From the IMG/VR virus record IMGVR_UViG_3300009093_000034, positions 218,632-282,631 of that record: a stretch of DNA of 64,000 nt; one strand, given 5' to 3'. Positions within the stretch are counted from its first letter, which is position 1; each line of letters starts with the position of its first letter. This stretch comes from a virus. Of the stretch, positions 39,825-47,612 are shown one piece after another. The notes under the pieces were generated by a model, which searched no databases, was not told where the DNA came from, and saw nothing but the letters and a program-made list of their open reading frames with translations. The translations under genes and the position numbers were made by a program.

Positions 39825-40163
39825 ATGAATATCACCGATCTGGAAAAGAACGTTCTGGAAGCTGCTAAGGACCACTTCAACTACACGGTTGTGTATTTCA
39901 AGGGTGACAAGGCTGCTGCTGAAAACGCCAACATCCAAGACAATGCCGGCTGGTTTGGTGTTGAAAACGTCAAGGGTGATCCCAAGCAGATTCGTGGTGC
40001 TATCGCTTCCCTCGTCAAGAAGGACCTGGTGATGGTTGACAGCCACACTGAAGGTCGCTGGGTCAGAAAGGGTCGCACGATGACCATGAAGCTCGTGGAT
40101 GTTTGGGGAGATATCATCCCCACCGAAAAAGGCATTCGTTATATCTTCGCAGAGATGATGTAA
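39825..40163 (+). CDS. winged-helix-like small protein
   Basis: 112 residues with a helix-strand pattern resembling a winged helix: two helices (DLEKNVLEAAKDHF and PKQIRGAIASLVKK), then a beta hairpin with basic residues (GRWVRKGRTMTMK) and TEKGIRYIF. Could bind DNA and regulate genes. Own promoter motif and GC-rich codons. Moderate call. Confidence 0.5.
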   Translation: MNITDLEKNVLEAAKDHFNYTVVYFKGDKAAAENANIQDNAGWFGVENVKGDPKQIRGAIASLVKKDLVMVDSHTEGRWVRKGRTMTMKLVDVWGDIIPTEKGIRYIFAEMM

Positions 40164-40465
40164 TGGCCAAGTTTGTCGGTATCAAGTGTGACGCCTGTTC
40201 TTGGAAGGACATGAGCGTCCCACGAGCTCAGTACCCTGAGTACTTGGACAGGTGTTGCCCTGAGTGTGGCTCGCCTCTATTGACTCTCGCTGACTGGAAC
40301 CTTATCCTCCTGATGGAGGCTACTGACAAAAACCCTGGTCCTGTCTTGGATGCCAAGGCAGAAGACATCATCAACAAGAACCTCGAGATGAACGGATGTG
40401 GACTGTGGGGTCTCAAGATCAATGGTCTTACTTTGGATGAAGCTCTTAAGGCGGTCGAAAAATGA
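40163..40465 (+). CDS. zinc-ribbon-like protein
   Basis: Start at ATG 40163. 100 residues with CDAC near 9-12 and CCPECGSP near 30-37, a zinc ribbon, then a helical C-terminal part. Unknown function; 4-base overlap with next gene. Confidence 0.6.
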   Translation: MAKFVGIKCDACSWKDMSVPRAQYPEYLDRCCPECGSPLLTLADWNLILLMEATDKNPGPVLDAKAEDIINKNLEMNGCGLWGLKINGLTLDEALKAVEK

Positions 40466-40662
40466 ACGAACGTTTTGAGAAGATGATCCAGAAGTACATG
40501 AAAGCGTGGTGGGAACAGCACGCTGACTCTAGTCAGGAAGAAGCTGAAGAAGCCGAAGCTGACATGAGAGATCGTGAGCTCGAAAAGATCGAACGCGAAA
40601 GACTCGAAAACGGATGGGGAGATGATCCCTGTCTTGACGATGTCATGGAGAGAGAAAGGTGA
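40462..40662 (+). CDS. small acidic protein
   Basis: 66 residues, Glu/Arg-rich helix over most of its length (coiled-coil-like). Overlaps neighbours by 4 bases. Unknown. Confidence 0.55.
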   Translation: MNERFEKMIQKYMKAWWEQHADSSQEEAEEAEADMRDRELEKIERERLENGWGDDPCLDDVMERER

Positions 40663-40886
40663 GCATCGTCCGAGACAATATGTTATCTCGAAAAGGTTAC
40701 TCAGGCTATTGCGGAGCAGACAAGTGCTCTCTGCATTGGCCTCGAACCTATTTTGATCCCAAGGTTCGACAGTTGAGATGCCCTTGTGGGTTTCAAACTG
40801 ACTTTGAACCTGAGTTCATCGACAAATACGTCGAGTTCCAGGGTGAAGATCTTCCTGTGAAATTCAAAGCTGTAGAGTGGTTGTAA
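40659..40886 (+). CDS. small zinc-finger-like protein
   Basis: 75 residues from GTG 40659 (GTGA overlap); ATG 40680 is a shorter alternative. Contains Cys residues around 20-26 and RCPCGF near 44, possibly one zinc site. Unknown. Confidence 0.55.
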   Translation: MSIVRDNMLSRKGYSGYCGADKCSLHWPRTYFDPKVRQLRCPCGFQTDFEPEFIDKYVEFQGEDLPVKFKAVEWL

Positions 40887-40887
40887 C

Positions 40888-41406
40888 ATGACCGAAGCCT
40901 TAGCCAACAAAGTCTATGATGTTCTCGTCAATCTCGGTGGAGCTCAAGAAAGCAGCCGAGATAGTTTCGTTTTTGACCATACTACTGACAGAAACGTTAC
41001 TGAATGGAGATTTCAGGGAAAGCTTGGCTTTGGTGGAAAGTTCAGATCCAGGCGTTTCACAGTAGATTGCTACCAAGAAGACGAAGCGACAGTTGAAAGG
41101 TTCTACGGAAAGAATCTCATTCCTGACATTAACGAAGAACTTCAAAAGCTTCGTTGGCAAACTCGTCAAGTTAAGTCCTTCTGGGCTCTTAAGAAAGCCT
41201 TTCGTTGGAATCGAAGCATCTTCAACTTCGGAAAGAAACACGACACCTCTCCTCAGTACGAGGTTCACTGGTTGAACAGAGCCAGTGAGATCATCAAGAC
41301 CGATGTCTGTACAAACCCCGATCTTCCTTACGTGGATCTTGACAAAGAAGATCCTAAGGAACGTTACTTCGGGGTCTTGAAGTTCATCTTGGAGGATGAA
41401 GAATGA
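40888..41406 (+). CDS. hypothetical protein
   Basis: 172-residue soluble alpha/beta protein, Arg/Lys-rich in the middle (GKFRSRRF, RWNRSIFNFGKKH). Could touch nucleic acid. No family recognised. Confidence 0.6.
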   Translation: MTEALANKVYDVLVNLGGAQESSRDSFVFDHTTDRNVTEWRFQGKLGFGGKFRSRRFTVDCYQEDEATVERFYGKNLIPDINEELQKLRWQTRQVKSFWALKKAFRWNRSIFNFGKKHDTSPQYEVHWLNRASEIIKTDVCTNPDLPYVDLDKEDPKERYFGVLKFILEDEE

Positions 41407-41624
41407 AAACTTTTCTCGTCCTTCTAATCAATCTAGGCATAGTGGCTGTGTCTGTAGCCATACTTAGATTTCTCGTATTCCCAGCTATCGTTACCCAAGA
41501 ACTCATTGTTTCTATACACGGTAACAACGGTGTTTTCATCGTAGTGGGAATCTGTTTAGTGTGGTCAGTGATCACCACAGCTGTCATTTACTTTGTAACT
41601 AAACGTCTCGTCGGAAGATCTTGA
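41403..41624 (+). CDS. small two-helix membrane protein
   Basis: 73 residues with membrane helices at about 4-25 and 42-64 and a basic C-terminus. GGAGG ribosome site. Unknown. Confidence 0.6.
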   Translation: MKTFLVLLINLGIVAVSVAILRFLVFPAIVTQELIVSIHGNNGVFIVVGICLVWSVITTAVIYFVTKRLVGRS

Positions 41625-41625
41625 C

Positions 41626-41949
41626 GTGAGCTACGACAGAATCTTGATGGCGTTTCCAGTAACTCGTTACGCTGTCTTCTCTGCTAAGACAGAGTCTGAT
41701 CGTCCTGAGAGTGTTTCTCACGAGATCCCAATTCCTGGAGAAGCAAGGTTCGCCTATGAAGGTGAACAAGTGGTCATGACAGACGCAACCTGGGAAGACA
41801 TCCTTTTGTTCTTCGATAAAGTGATCGCTAAGAAGGTCGTTGAGTACAACCTTACAGAATGGCATCGAGTATACTTAGAAGGCATTGAGTTAGACCTTCC
41901 AGGTGGAGCTGATGACATTCCAACTTATAACATAGAAGCAGGCAGTTAA
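41626..41949 (+). CDS. hypothetical protein
   Basis: 107 residues from GTG 41626, one base after the previous stop. Acidic, mixed alpha/beta, no membrane segment. Unknown. Confidence 0.55.
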   Translation: MSYDRILMAFPVTRYAVFSAKTESDRPESVSHEIPIPGEARFAYEGEQVVMTDATWEDILLFFDKVIAKKVVEYNLTEWHRVYLEGIELDLPGGADDIPTYNIEAGS

Positions 41950-42315
41950 ATGAACAATACTTTCAAGATCATCGCTAGAACTCTTTTGTGGATCTTTGGC
42001 TTTGTGGTATCCTACGTTTATGGAGGATGGATAGTTTCGTGTGTTCTACACACTGGATTCATCCAAAATGCCATCTCCGACAATGTTATTATTGGAATAG
42101 GACTACTTCTCTTTGGATCTGCTTTTGGGATAGTAATATCTCTCGTAGCAGGAATAGTCGTTTGGTTAGTAGTATCATTCATCGTATGGTGTCTTACTTC
42201 ATTGGTCGGTGCAATCGTTCATCATATATTAACCGGAACGTTTCGTATTAACAAAGCAGATTTCGATGCTATCTTTGAGTGGCCGGAAACTGTATACAAC
42301 AGGTGGATCAAGTAA
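41950..42315 (+). CDS. membrane protein, tandem paralog A
   Basis: 121 residues with three hydrophobic segments (about 8-30, 42-65, 68-92). The C-terminus (TGTFRINKADFDAIFEWPE) resembles the region after the helices in the next gene product (TGDF...AFEKILKWPK), so the two are paralogs. Inner membrane; unknown. Confidence 0.6.
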   Translation: MNNTFKIIARTLLWIFGFVVSYVYGGWIVSCVLHTGFIQNAISDNVIIGIGLLLFGSAFGIVISLVAGIVVWLVVSFIVWCLTSLVGAIVHHILTGTFRINKADFDAIFEWPETVYNRWIK

Positions 42316-42927
42316 ATGAACATTCTCAAAAGATTTCTATCAGTAATTGCTACTCTTGCAGTTGCTGTATCTTTCATCTGGTGGTGGGACGGTATCATCT
42401 GTTCTTCTCTTATGAAGAAAGATATTCCATGGTTTCTCATCGTTCCAGCTCACATCTTTTTGGATGCGATCATGTTTATCTTAAGTTGTGTGATGATCGC
42501 CCTTTGTTGGGTTGCAACAAGCGCCATTGTATGGGTTGTGATCTACGGACCCTACACCTGTTACAAGTACATCAAAACAGGTGATTTCGACAATGACCCT
42601 GAGTATGCATTTGAGAAGATTCTCAAGTGGCCTAAGTTTCTTGTAGAAGACCTTGAAAAATGGCACGAGGACAAGTGGGACAAGATTTGGAAAGACAAGA
42701 AAGATGGTATCGAATCTAAGATCAAGCAATTTCTTATAGCTTACTCTGGGGTTCGACGAGTCAAGTACACCTTCAAAAAGGAAGGTGTTGATCTTCTTGC
42801 TGCTTATCAAGATAGAGCCGTTGAAGATTCCAGATTCTTGATGCCTTTCAGCTACTTCTCTAAGGAAGAAAAGAAAGCATTGAAAAAGTTCTGTGGTTTT
42901 CACTCTTACGAGTTCATTCACTACTAA
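42316..42927 (+). CDS. membrane protein with soluble domain, tandem paralog B
   Basis: 203 residues. N-terminal half has three hydrophobic helices like its upstream paralog; the C-terminal half is a soluble Lys/Asp/Trp-rich domain, probably cytoplasmic. Unknown. Confidence 0.6.
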   Translation: MNILKRFLSVIATLAVAVSFIWWWDGIICSSLMKKDIPWFLIVPAHIFLDAIMFILSCVMIALCWVATSAIVWVVIYGPYTCYKYIKTGDFDNDPEYAFEKILKWPKFLVEDLEKWHEDKWDKIWKDKKDGIESKIKQFLIAYSGVRRVKYTFKKEGVDLLAAYQDRAVEDSRFLMPFSYFSKEEKKALKKFCGFHSYEFIHY

Positions 42928-42937
42928 GGAGAAAGTC

Positions 42938-43138
42938 ATGGTTGCTATTATTTGTTATGGTCTTATTTCCTCTCTTTGTGAGGTCTCTGCTACCATGATG
43001 ATCTGTATGTTCGGTCTTCACATGGACGCTGGACGTTCATTCATTACAGGAATCTCGATAACTCTTCCTATCCAAATGTTTTCAGCAATTCTGTTTGATT
43101 ATCTTCACCGTATCCAGAAGTTACTAGAGAAGGACTAA
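42938..43138 (+). CDS. small membrane protein
   Basis: Start at ATG 42938 with AAGGAGA upstream. 66 residues; two hydrophobic stretches (2-25 and 33-55). Ends 4 bases before pncB. Unknown. Confidence 0.6.
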   Translation: MVAIICYGLISSLCEVSATMMICMFGLHMDAGRSFITGISITLPIQMFSAILFDYLHRIQKLLEKD

Positions 43139-43141
43139 CAA

Positions 43142-44338
43142 ATGAAACTTAACCCTATCGTAGAACATTTCGGAGACAGTCAGGACTGGTACAAGTACAC
43201 CATGGGAAACGCGATCCTTCGCAAGTTCCCTGACGTTTGGGTCAAGTGGAAGTTCAAGTGCCGGAACCCTGGAATCATCTGGACCAAAGAGATGGTTCAA
43301 GAGATCAACGAACAGCTTGACCATCTCTGTACTCTGTCTCCTGATGAACAGGAAGTTGCCTTCGTACGAGGTATCAAGTACATCTCAAAGGGCTACGCTG
43401 ACTTCTTGATGATGCTGCGCTTACCTCGTCACCTCATCCGAGTTCGTCTTGATGGAACTGATCTCGAGATCAGTTGTGAAGGACCTTGGTTCATCACCAC
43501 CTACTTTGAGATTCCCACTTTGGCGATTGTCAATGAGGTGTATTTCCAGTTCACCGTTCCTGAAGAGAAGAAGGCTGAGATCCTCAAGGGAGCTGATGAG
43601 CGTCTGACTGAGAAGATCGAGCAGGCCAAGTTCCATCCAGGTTTCACCTTTACTGACTTCGGTACACGCCGAAGGTTCAGCAAGGCTTGGCAGGAACACG
43701 TCATCCAGCGTCTGAAGGCTGAGCTTCCTGGAACCTTCAATGGAACCTCGAACCCTTACTTCGCTATGAAGTACGACCTCACTCCTATCGGAACCGTGGC
43801 CCACGAGTGGTACATGGTTGGTCAGGGCATTGAAGGTGTTACATTGGCCAACAGCCAGAAGTACATGCTTCAGGCGTGGTCGGATGTTTACCGAGGAGAC
43901 TTGGGAACAGCTCTGACTGACACCTTGGGGAACGATAAGTTCATCGAGGATTTTGACAAGTACTTCGCCCTTCTCTACAGTGGACTTCGCCACGACTCGG
44001 GAGACCCCTATGATTGGGGTGAACTTATGATCGACCATTACCTCGATCTGGGCATTGATCCCAAGACCAAGACCTTGGTCTTTTCGGATGGTCTCACGAT
44101 CCTCAAGGCCATTGATCTTTGGAAGCACTTCAAAGATCGTGTTAGGGTCTCGACCTCGGGCATTGGTACTAGCTTGACCAACGATATTCCTGAATGTGTT
44201 CCCTTGAACATCGTCATGAAGATCATCATGGTCAATGGAAACCCCGTAGCCAAGGTCAGCAACAACCCAAGCAAAGGAATGTGCGAGGACCCTGAGTTCG
44301 AAGCCTACCTTAAGAAAGTCATCAAGCTGAAGGTCTAA
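43142..44338 (+). CDS. pncB: nicotinate phosphoribosyltransferase
   Basis: 398 residues matching E. coli-type PncB along its length: DWYKYTMGNAI at 16-26, SCEGPW (100-105), DFGTRRRFS near 180-188, GTSN, PIGTVAHEW with the phosphorylatable His, LANSQ, LRHDSGDP, KTLVFSD and a GIGTSLTNDIP turn. It condenses nicotinate with PRPP to form nicotinate mononucleotide, the second step of the Preiss-Handler route. The PncB-type GTxAHEW and RHDSGDP context argues against the nicotinamide-specific NAMPT. AAGGAC ribosome site. Confidence 0.9.
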   Translation: MKLNPIVEHFGDSQDWYKYTMGNAILRKFPDVWVKWKFKCRNPGIIWTKEMVQEINEQLDHLCTLSPDEQEVAFVRGIKYISKGYADFLMMLRLPRHLIRVRLDGTDLEISCEGPWFITTYFEIPTLAIVNEVYFQFTVPEEKKAEILKGADERLTEKIEQAKFHPGFTFTDFGTRRRFSKAWQEHVIQRLKAELPGTFNGTSNPYFAMKYDLTPIGTVAHEWYMVGQGIEGVTLANSQKYMLQAWSDVYRGDLGTALTDTLGNDKFIEDFDKYFALLYSGLRHDSGDPYDWGELMIDHYLDLGIDPKTKTLVFSDGLTILKAIDLWKHFKDRVRVSTSGIGTSLTNDIPECVPLNIVMKIIMVNGNPVAKVSNNPSKGMCEDPEFEAYLKKVIKLKV

Positions 44339-44340
44339 TT

Positions 44341-44877
44341 ATGTTTGAGATTGAAAAACAAGATCAAGACCAGGAAAATAAACGAAGAGCTGCTATACAA
44401 AGTAGCGAGGCCACTTGGGACTTGTATCTCAAAAAGTATCTTCCTTTCATCAAAGAAGGAGTTTCTTTCTATAGAGACCGGTACTCTGACTTCAGAAAGA
44501 TCACTCTTTGGAAATCTAAACATCATGAGATCACCTTAACGATCAGACATCTTCAGGCGAAAGATTATAGAACCTATGAGTATGTTGAGGTCAATGTTAA
44601 AGGAAAGAAAGAATCTTGTGAGGTTTGGATCGAAAAAGGTCATGGGGTCTTGTACGACTGGCAAAGAGATAACTTAAAGCCCTTAAAAGTTGATGATAGT
44701 GCTTTTAACACTTCTTGGGCCAAAATGGGTGGAACAGAAAACCTTGTAGACTTTGAGTCTGTGTTTCAAGAAGCTTTCCCTGTGATTCGACAAGAACACA
44801 TGGAGTTCTTAGAGAAACAAACTGACAAGGCTGAGAAGGAAAAGGCTAGAGTTAACTTGAACTTGGAATTTCAATGA
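44341..44877 (+). CDS. hypothetical protein
   Basis: 178 residues, charged and helical with a central beta part; Lys/Asp/Glu-rich ends. Starts 2 bases after pncB. Unknown. Confidence 0.6.
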   Translation: MFEIEKQDQDQENKRRAAIQSSEATWDLYLKKYLPFIKEGVSFYRDRYSDFRKITLWKSKHHEITLTIRHLQAKDYRTYEYVEVNVKGKKESCEVWIEKGHGVLYDWQRDNLKPLKVDDSAFNTSWAKMGGTENLVDFESVFQEAFPVIRQEHMEFLEKQTDKAEKEKARVNLNLEFQ

Positions 44878-45158
44878 TCCTGCCTGTCAAGTACAACGAT
44901 CTTTCTATTGAAGGAAAACGTCAGGTTAGAACTGAGTATACTAAACTTCAGAAAGGTCTATGTCTTCACTGCCATGCTCCCTTAGACTCAGATGTAGACG
45001 AGATCACCAAAGAAGCTTGGCCGGTTAATAAGAAGTTGTTTCCTAGAGACTTCTTCAAATGGCCTGTTCACCTACATCATAGTCACGACTCTGGACTGAC
45101 CTTAGGGGCAGTCCATTCTTATTGCAACGCTGTCCTTTGGCAGTATCATGGAGAATAA
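44874..45158 (+). CDS. HNH-like phage nuclease-type protein
   Basis: 94 residues. CLHC near 31-34, VHLHHSHDSGLTLGAVHSYCN near 64-84: a Cys pair, His-rich strand and HxHD centre matching a compact phage HNH-like family resembling endonuclease VII. Predicted metal-dependent nuclease, or an inactive binder. ATGA overlap with the upstream gene. Confidence 0.6.
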   Translation: MILPVKYNDLSIEGKRQVRTEYTKLQKGLCLHCHAPLDSDVDEITKEAWPVNKKLFPRDFFKWPVHLHHSHDSGLTLGAVHSYCNAVLWQYHGE

Positions 45159-45572
45159 ATGGAAAATCCCACAATTTACACTTGGCTTAACCGAGATAGT
45201 GCTCCTATCGGAAGAACTGGAAGATTCAGCAACTCATTGAAAGATCTTGCTAACGGAGGAGGAACAGAAGGAACTCTGATAAGGGTTCTTGAGACTGATG
45301 CTGCTTTTAGCATGGATCACTCTGCCTTTTGTTTCTTTGTTCCAAACAAGGAACCTGAGTATCGACCTTTTATCTCTGAAGAAAGAGATCTCTTCAGAGG
45401 AAAATGGGTTACTGACAGAGATGTAGAAAACAACTCAAATAAAGAGGAGTATCTCATCACAGGTATTGAAGATACAGGTGTTTCTCTTTCAAATGGAAGC
45501 TTCTATGATTTTGAAAACCTATTGGAGTTGTTCATCTTTCTTGATGGATCGTTATGCGGAGAATTGGAATGA
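45159..45572 (+). CDS. hypothetical protein, tandem paralog A
   Basis: 137 residues; shares PIGRTGRF-, FVP-x3-EPE-x-RP, DTGV and a Gly-Ser/Thr-Phe-Tyr-Asp plus LDGS ending with the next gene, showing duplication. GGAG ribosome site. Unknown. Confidence 0.6.
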   Translation: MENPTIYTWLNRDSAPIGRTGRFSNSLKDLANGGGTEGTLIRVLETDAAFSMDHSAFCFFVPNKEPEYRPFISEERDLFRGKWVTDRDVENNSNKEEYLITGIEDTGVSLSNGSFYDFENLLELFIFLDGSLCGELE

Positions 45573-45967
45573 AAGGTGACAAAGTATTTTTCTTTGGAAA
45601 TGCTGAAGAAGCAATTCCTTACATCGGAAAGATGGGTTACTTCGGTGACTCAGCCGATAGATTAAACACCAAAGGTTGTTTGATCAAGGTTCAAAATTAT
45701 GGAGAGTTTCGTTTTCAACGACTTGTTAATGCAAGTGGTTGGAGATACTTCGTTCCTATGGTTGAACCGGAGTTCAGACCTTACACCAAGAAAGAAGCAA
45801 TTCCTAGAATCATTCGAGGTGTCTTGAACAAAGAGAGTGGAGACTATTACTCCATTGGTGTCATCAATGACACTGGAGTTCTTATCAACGGTACTTTCTA
45901 CGACTATGCAGAACTCTTTGATGAGTTTACTCACCTGGACGGAAGCACGTTAGGAATTGAAGATTGA
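45569..45967 (+). CDS. hypothetical protein, tandem paralog B
   Basis: Start at ATG 45569 (ATGA overlap). 132 residues; paralog of the previous gene (YFVPMVEPEFRPY, NDTGVLINGTFYDY, LDGSTLG). Unknown. Confidence 0.6.
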   Translation: MKGDKVFFFGNAEEAIPYIGKMGYFGDSADRLNTKGCLIKVQNYGEFRFQRLVNASGWRYFVPMVEPEFRPYTKKEAIPRIIRGVLNKESGDYYSIGVINDTGVLINGTFYDYAELFDEFTHLDGSTLGIED

Positions 45968-46167
45968 AGATCTCCATCGTAAGAAACGGTCAAACATTCT
46001 CTAGAACAATTCCTGATTCATCAACCAGAGATGAACAAGAGTTAGCTTTGCTCAGTCTTAGACAACATGTTTACAACGGTTCAGAGCTGTCACCTAAAGC
46101 TCTAGAGTCCTTAGAGGCTCAAAAGAAAGAGAAAGTAAGATCATGGGGTTGGGATCAACCCTACTAA
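45964..46167 (+). CDS. small hypothetical protein
   Basis: 67 residues from a TTG start (TTGA overlap with upstream stop), with AGGA upstream. Basic-acidic mix, helical. Unknown. Confidence 0.5.
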   Translation: MKISIVRNGQTFSRTIPDSSTRDEQELALLSLRQHVYNGSELSPKALESLEAQKKEKVRSWGWDQPY

Positions 46168-46176
46168 GGAGAGATC

Positions 46177-46302
46177 ATGAAGAGTTTCGCTAAGAACATC
46201 CTTCTCCCTATGGGAATTGGGATTCTTCTTTTGGCTATTTGGTTCCTGTGCTGTGCGATCGGAGACCCTAACTCTGGTCTCTATGTTCATCCTCACGCAT
46301 GA
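46177..46302 (+). CDS. small membrane protein
   Basis: 41 residues with AAGGAGA before ATG 46177; one membrane helix (about 9-27, GIGILLLAIWFLCC core). Overlaps next gene by 4 bases. Unknown. Confidence 0.6.
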   Translation: MKSFAKNILLPMGIGILLLAIWFLCCAIGDPNSGLYVHPHA

Positions 46303-46673
46303 AACTAGCTGTCGTAGGATCTCGTGACTTCTCAGCTTATGGCCTCCTCAGAGACGAACTTAACAAGATCGAAGAGATCACTGAGATCGTCTCTGGGGGT
46401 GCTAGAGGTGCAGACTCTCTAGCTGAATTTTATGCTAAGAAACATGGAATCAAACCAGTGGTTTTTGAAGCTAATTGGATTGCTTTTGGAAAACCAGCTG
46501 GAAATATCAGAAACACAAGCATCGTGAATTACTGTGATCAACTCATAGCCTTTTGGGACGGTCACTCAAGTGGTACGAAAGACTCGATCAACAAAGCAAA
46601 GGCACAAGGAAAACTTCTCAAGATAGTCTACTACGTAGAGATTGCTCAAACAAACCTCTATCCTGAGACATAG
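46299..46673 (+). CDS. SLOG-family protein (DUF2493-like)
   Basis: 124 residues with a Rossmann-like start MKLAVVGSRDFS, then SGGARGADSLAEFYA near 31-45 and GNIRNTSIV near 68-76. This is the SLOG/DprA-like fold of the DUF2493 (YspA) type, which binds nucleotides or NAD-derived ligands. Its neighbour is a NADAR protein, a pairing that suggests handling of ADP-ribose or NAD-derived signals. Family firm, ligand unknown. Confidence 0.75.
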   Translation: MKLAVVGSRDFSAYGLLRDELNKIEEITEIVSGGARGADSLAEFYAKKHGIKPVVFEANWIAFGKPAGNIRNTSIVNYCDQLIAFWDGHSSGTKDSINKAKAQGKLLKIVYYVEIAQTNLYPET

Positions 46674-46680
46674 AACAAAA

Positions 46681-47145
46681 ATGGACAACAACGAACCAAT
46701 CTTATTTTGGAAAACACACGAAGATGGGAGACCTTTACCGTACGGAGGATTTTCCAATTTCTCTCGTCATCCTTTTACGGTGGACGGCATAAAGTATAGA
46801 ACAAGCGAACATTATTTTCAAGCTATGAAGTTCCCTGTTGGAGAACATAGAGATGCTGTCATTAATGCTGAAAAGCCAAATGATGCAGCTCTCATAGGTA
46901 GAGATCGTTCTCGTCCGTTACGATCTGATTGGGAAACTGTCAAACTTGATGTGATGCGTAAGGCTCTTCGTTATAAGTTTGATGCTTACCCTGATCTACA
47001 AAGACTTCTTCTTTCTACAGACAAACGAGAACTTGTTGAAGCTTCTCCTATGGATGATTTTTGGGGAATTAAGTCGTTGACTCTTCCAGGAAACGGCAAG
47101 AATTGGTTAGGAAAACTTCTTATGGAGCTTAGAGATGAGTTGTAA
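46681..47145 (+). CDS. NADAR-family protein (ADP-ribose N-glycosidase type)
   Basis: Start at ATG 46681. 154 residues with GGFSNFSRHPF (22-32), YRTSEHYFQAMKF (39-51), the central W...M.KALRYKF segment and ASPMDDFWGIKS (about 121-132), the NADAR signature. Studied members remove ADP-ribose from ADP-ribosylated guanine, reversing DarT-like toxins. In a phage that also rebuilds NAD+, it is a plausible counter-defence enzyme. No ribosome site stronger than AGAAC is visible. Confidence 0.8.
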   Translation: MDNNEPILFWKTHEDGRPLPYGGFSNFSRHPFTVDGIKYRTSEHYFQAMKFPVGEHRDAVINAEKPNDAALIGRDRSRPLRSDWETVKLDVMRKALRYKFDAYPDLQRLLLSTDKRELVEASPMDDFWGIKSLTLPGNGKNWLGKLLMELRDEL

Positions 47146-47386
47146 TTGTTCTTGCTGTTGTGATTGTTATGAACTTCGCACGTGGACTGAGTGGAGAAGA
47201 CTTGGTTTTACTGTGAAGCTACACCAAAGAGCTTCTGAGTTTAGAAGCGGAGTGGCGTTATTTGGTCGTCACCAGGTTAAGATTTGGTGGAAGATGCTTA
47301 ATGACGGTACATGGGTTCGTCACTATTTAGGTGACGATGATGACCATAAAGCCCATAGCTGCACAGATTGTGATGAAAGAAAGTAA
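47135..47386 (+). CDS. Cys-rich protein, paralog A
   Basis: 83 residues starting with a Cys-rich peptide (Cys at 3, 5, 7-9 and 11) and a late CTDC, so likely metal binding. The W-x-EWR-x2-GFTV-x3-Q segment matches the next gene product. Overlaps NADAR by 11 bases. Confidence 0.55.
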   Translation: MSCNCSCCCDCYELRTWTEWRRLGFTVKLHQRASEFRSGVALFGRHQVKIWWKMLNDGTWVRHYLGDDDDHKAHSCTDCDERK

Positions 47387-47396
47387 AGAAGGATAC

Positions 47397-47603
47397 ATGA
47401 ACCAACTTTTGACCTTCAATGAGTGGCGCCAACACGGATACACTGTCATAGTTGGACAAAGTTCTGTTGGAAGAAATGATCAAGGTCAAGCAGTGTTCAA
47501 CTCAGAGCAAGTAACTCCTTGGAGAGATCCGAAGCTGGGAATCCCTTTTGAAGAAAATATGGATCTCGTATCCATGTATATACCCGAGCACGAGTTATAT
47601 TAG
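47397..47603 (+). CDS. small hypothetical protein, paralog B
   Basis: Start at ATG 47397 with AAGAAGG upstream. 68 residues; shares FNEWRQHGYTV with the preceding gene. Lacks the Cys-rich start. Unknown. Confidence 0.55.
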   Translation: MNQLLTFNEWRQHGYTVIVGQSSVGRNDQGQAVFNSEQVTPWRDPKLGIPFEENMDLVSMYIPEHELY

Positions 47604-47612
47604 GAATAAATC

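Noticed and set aside
43421-44128. 235-residue minus-strand ORF
   Set aside because: It is antisense to pncB, whose motifs cover the whole region.
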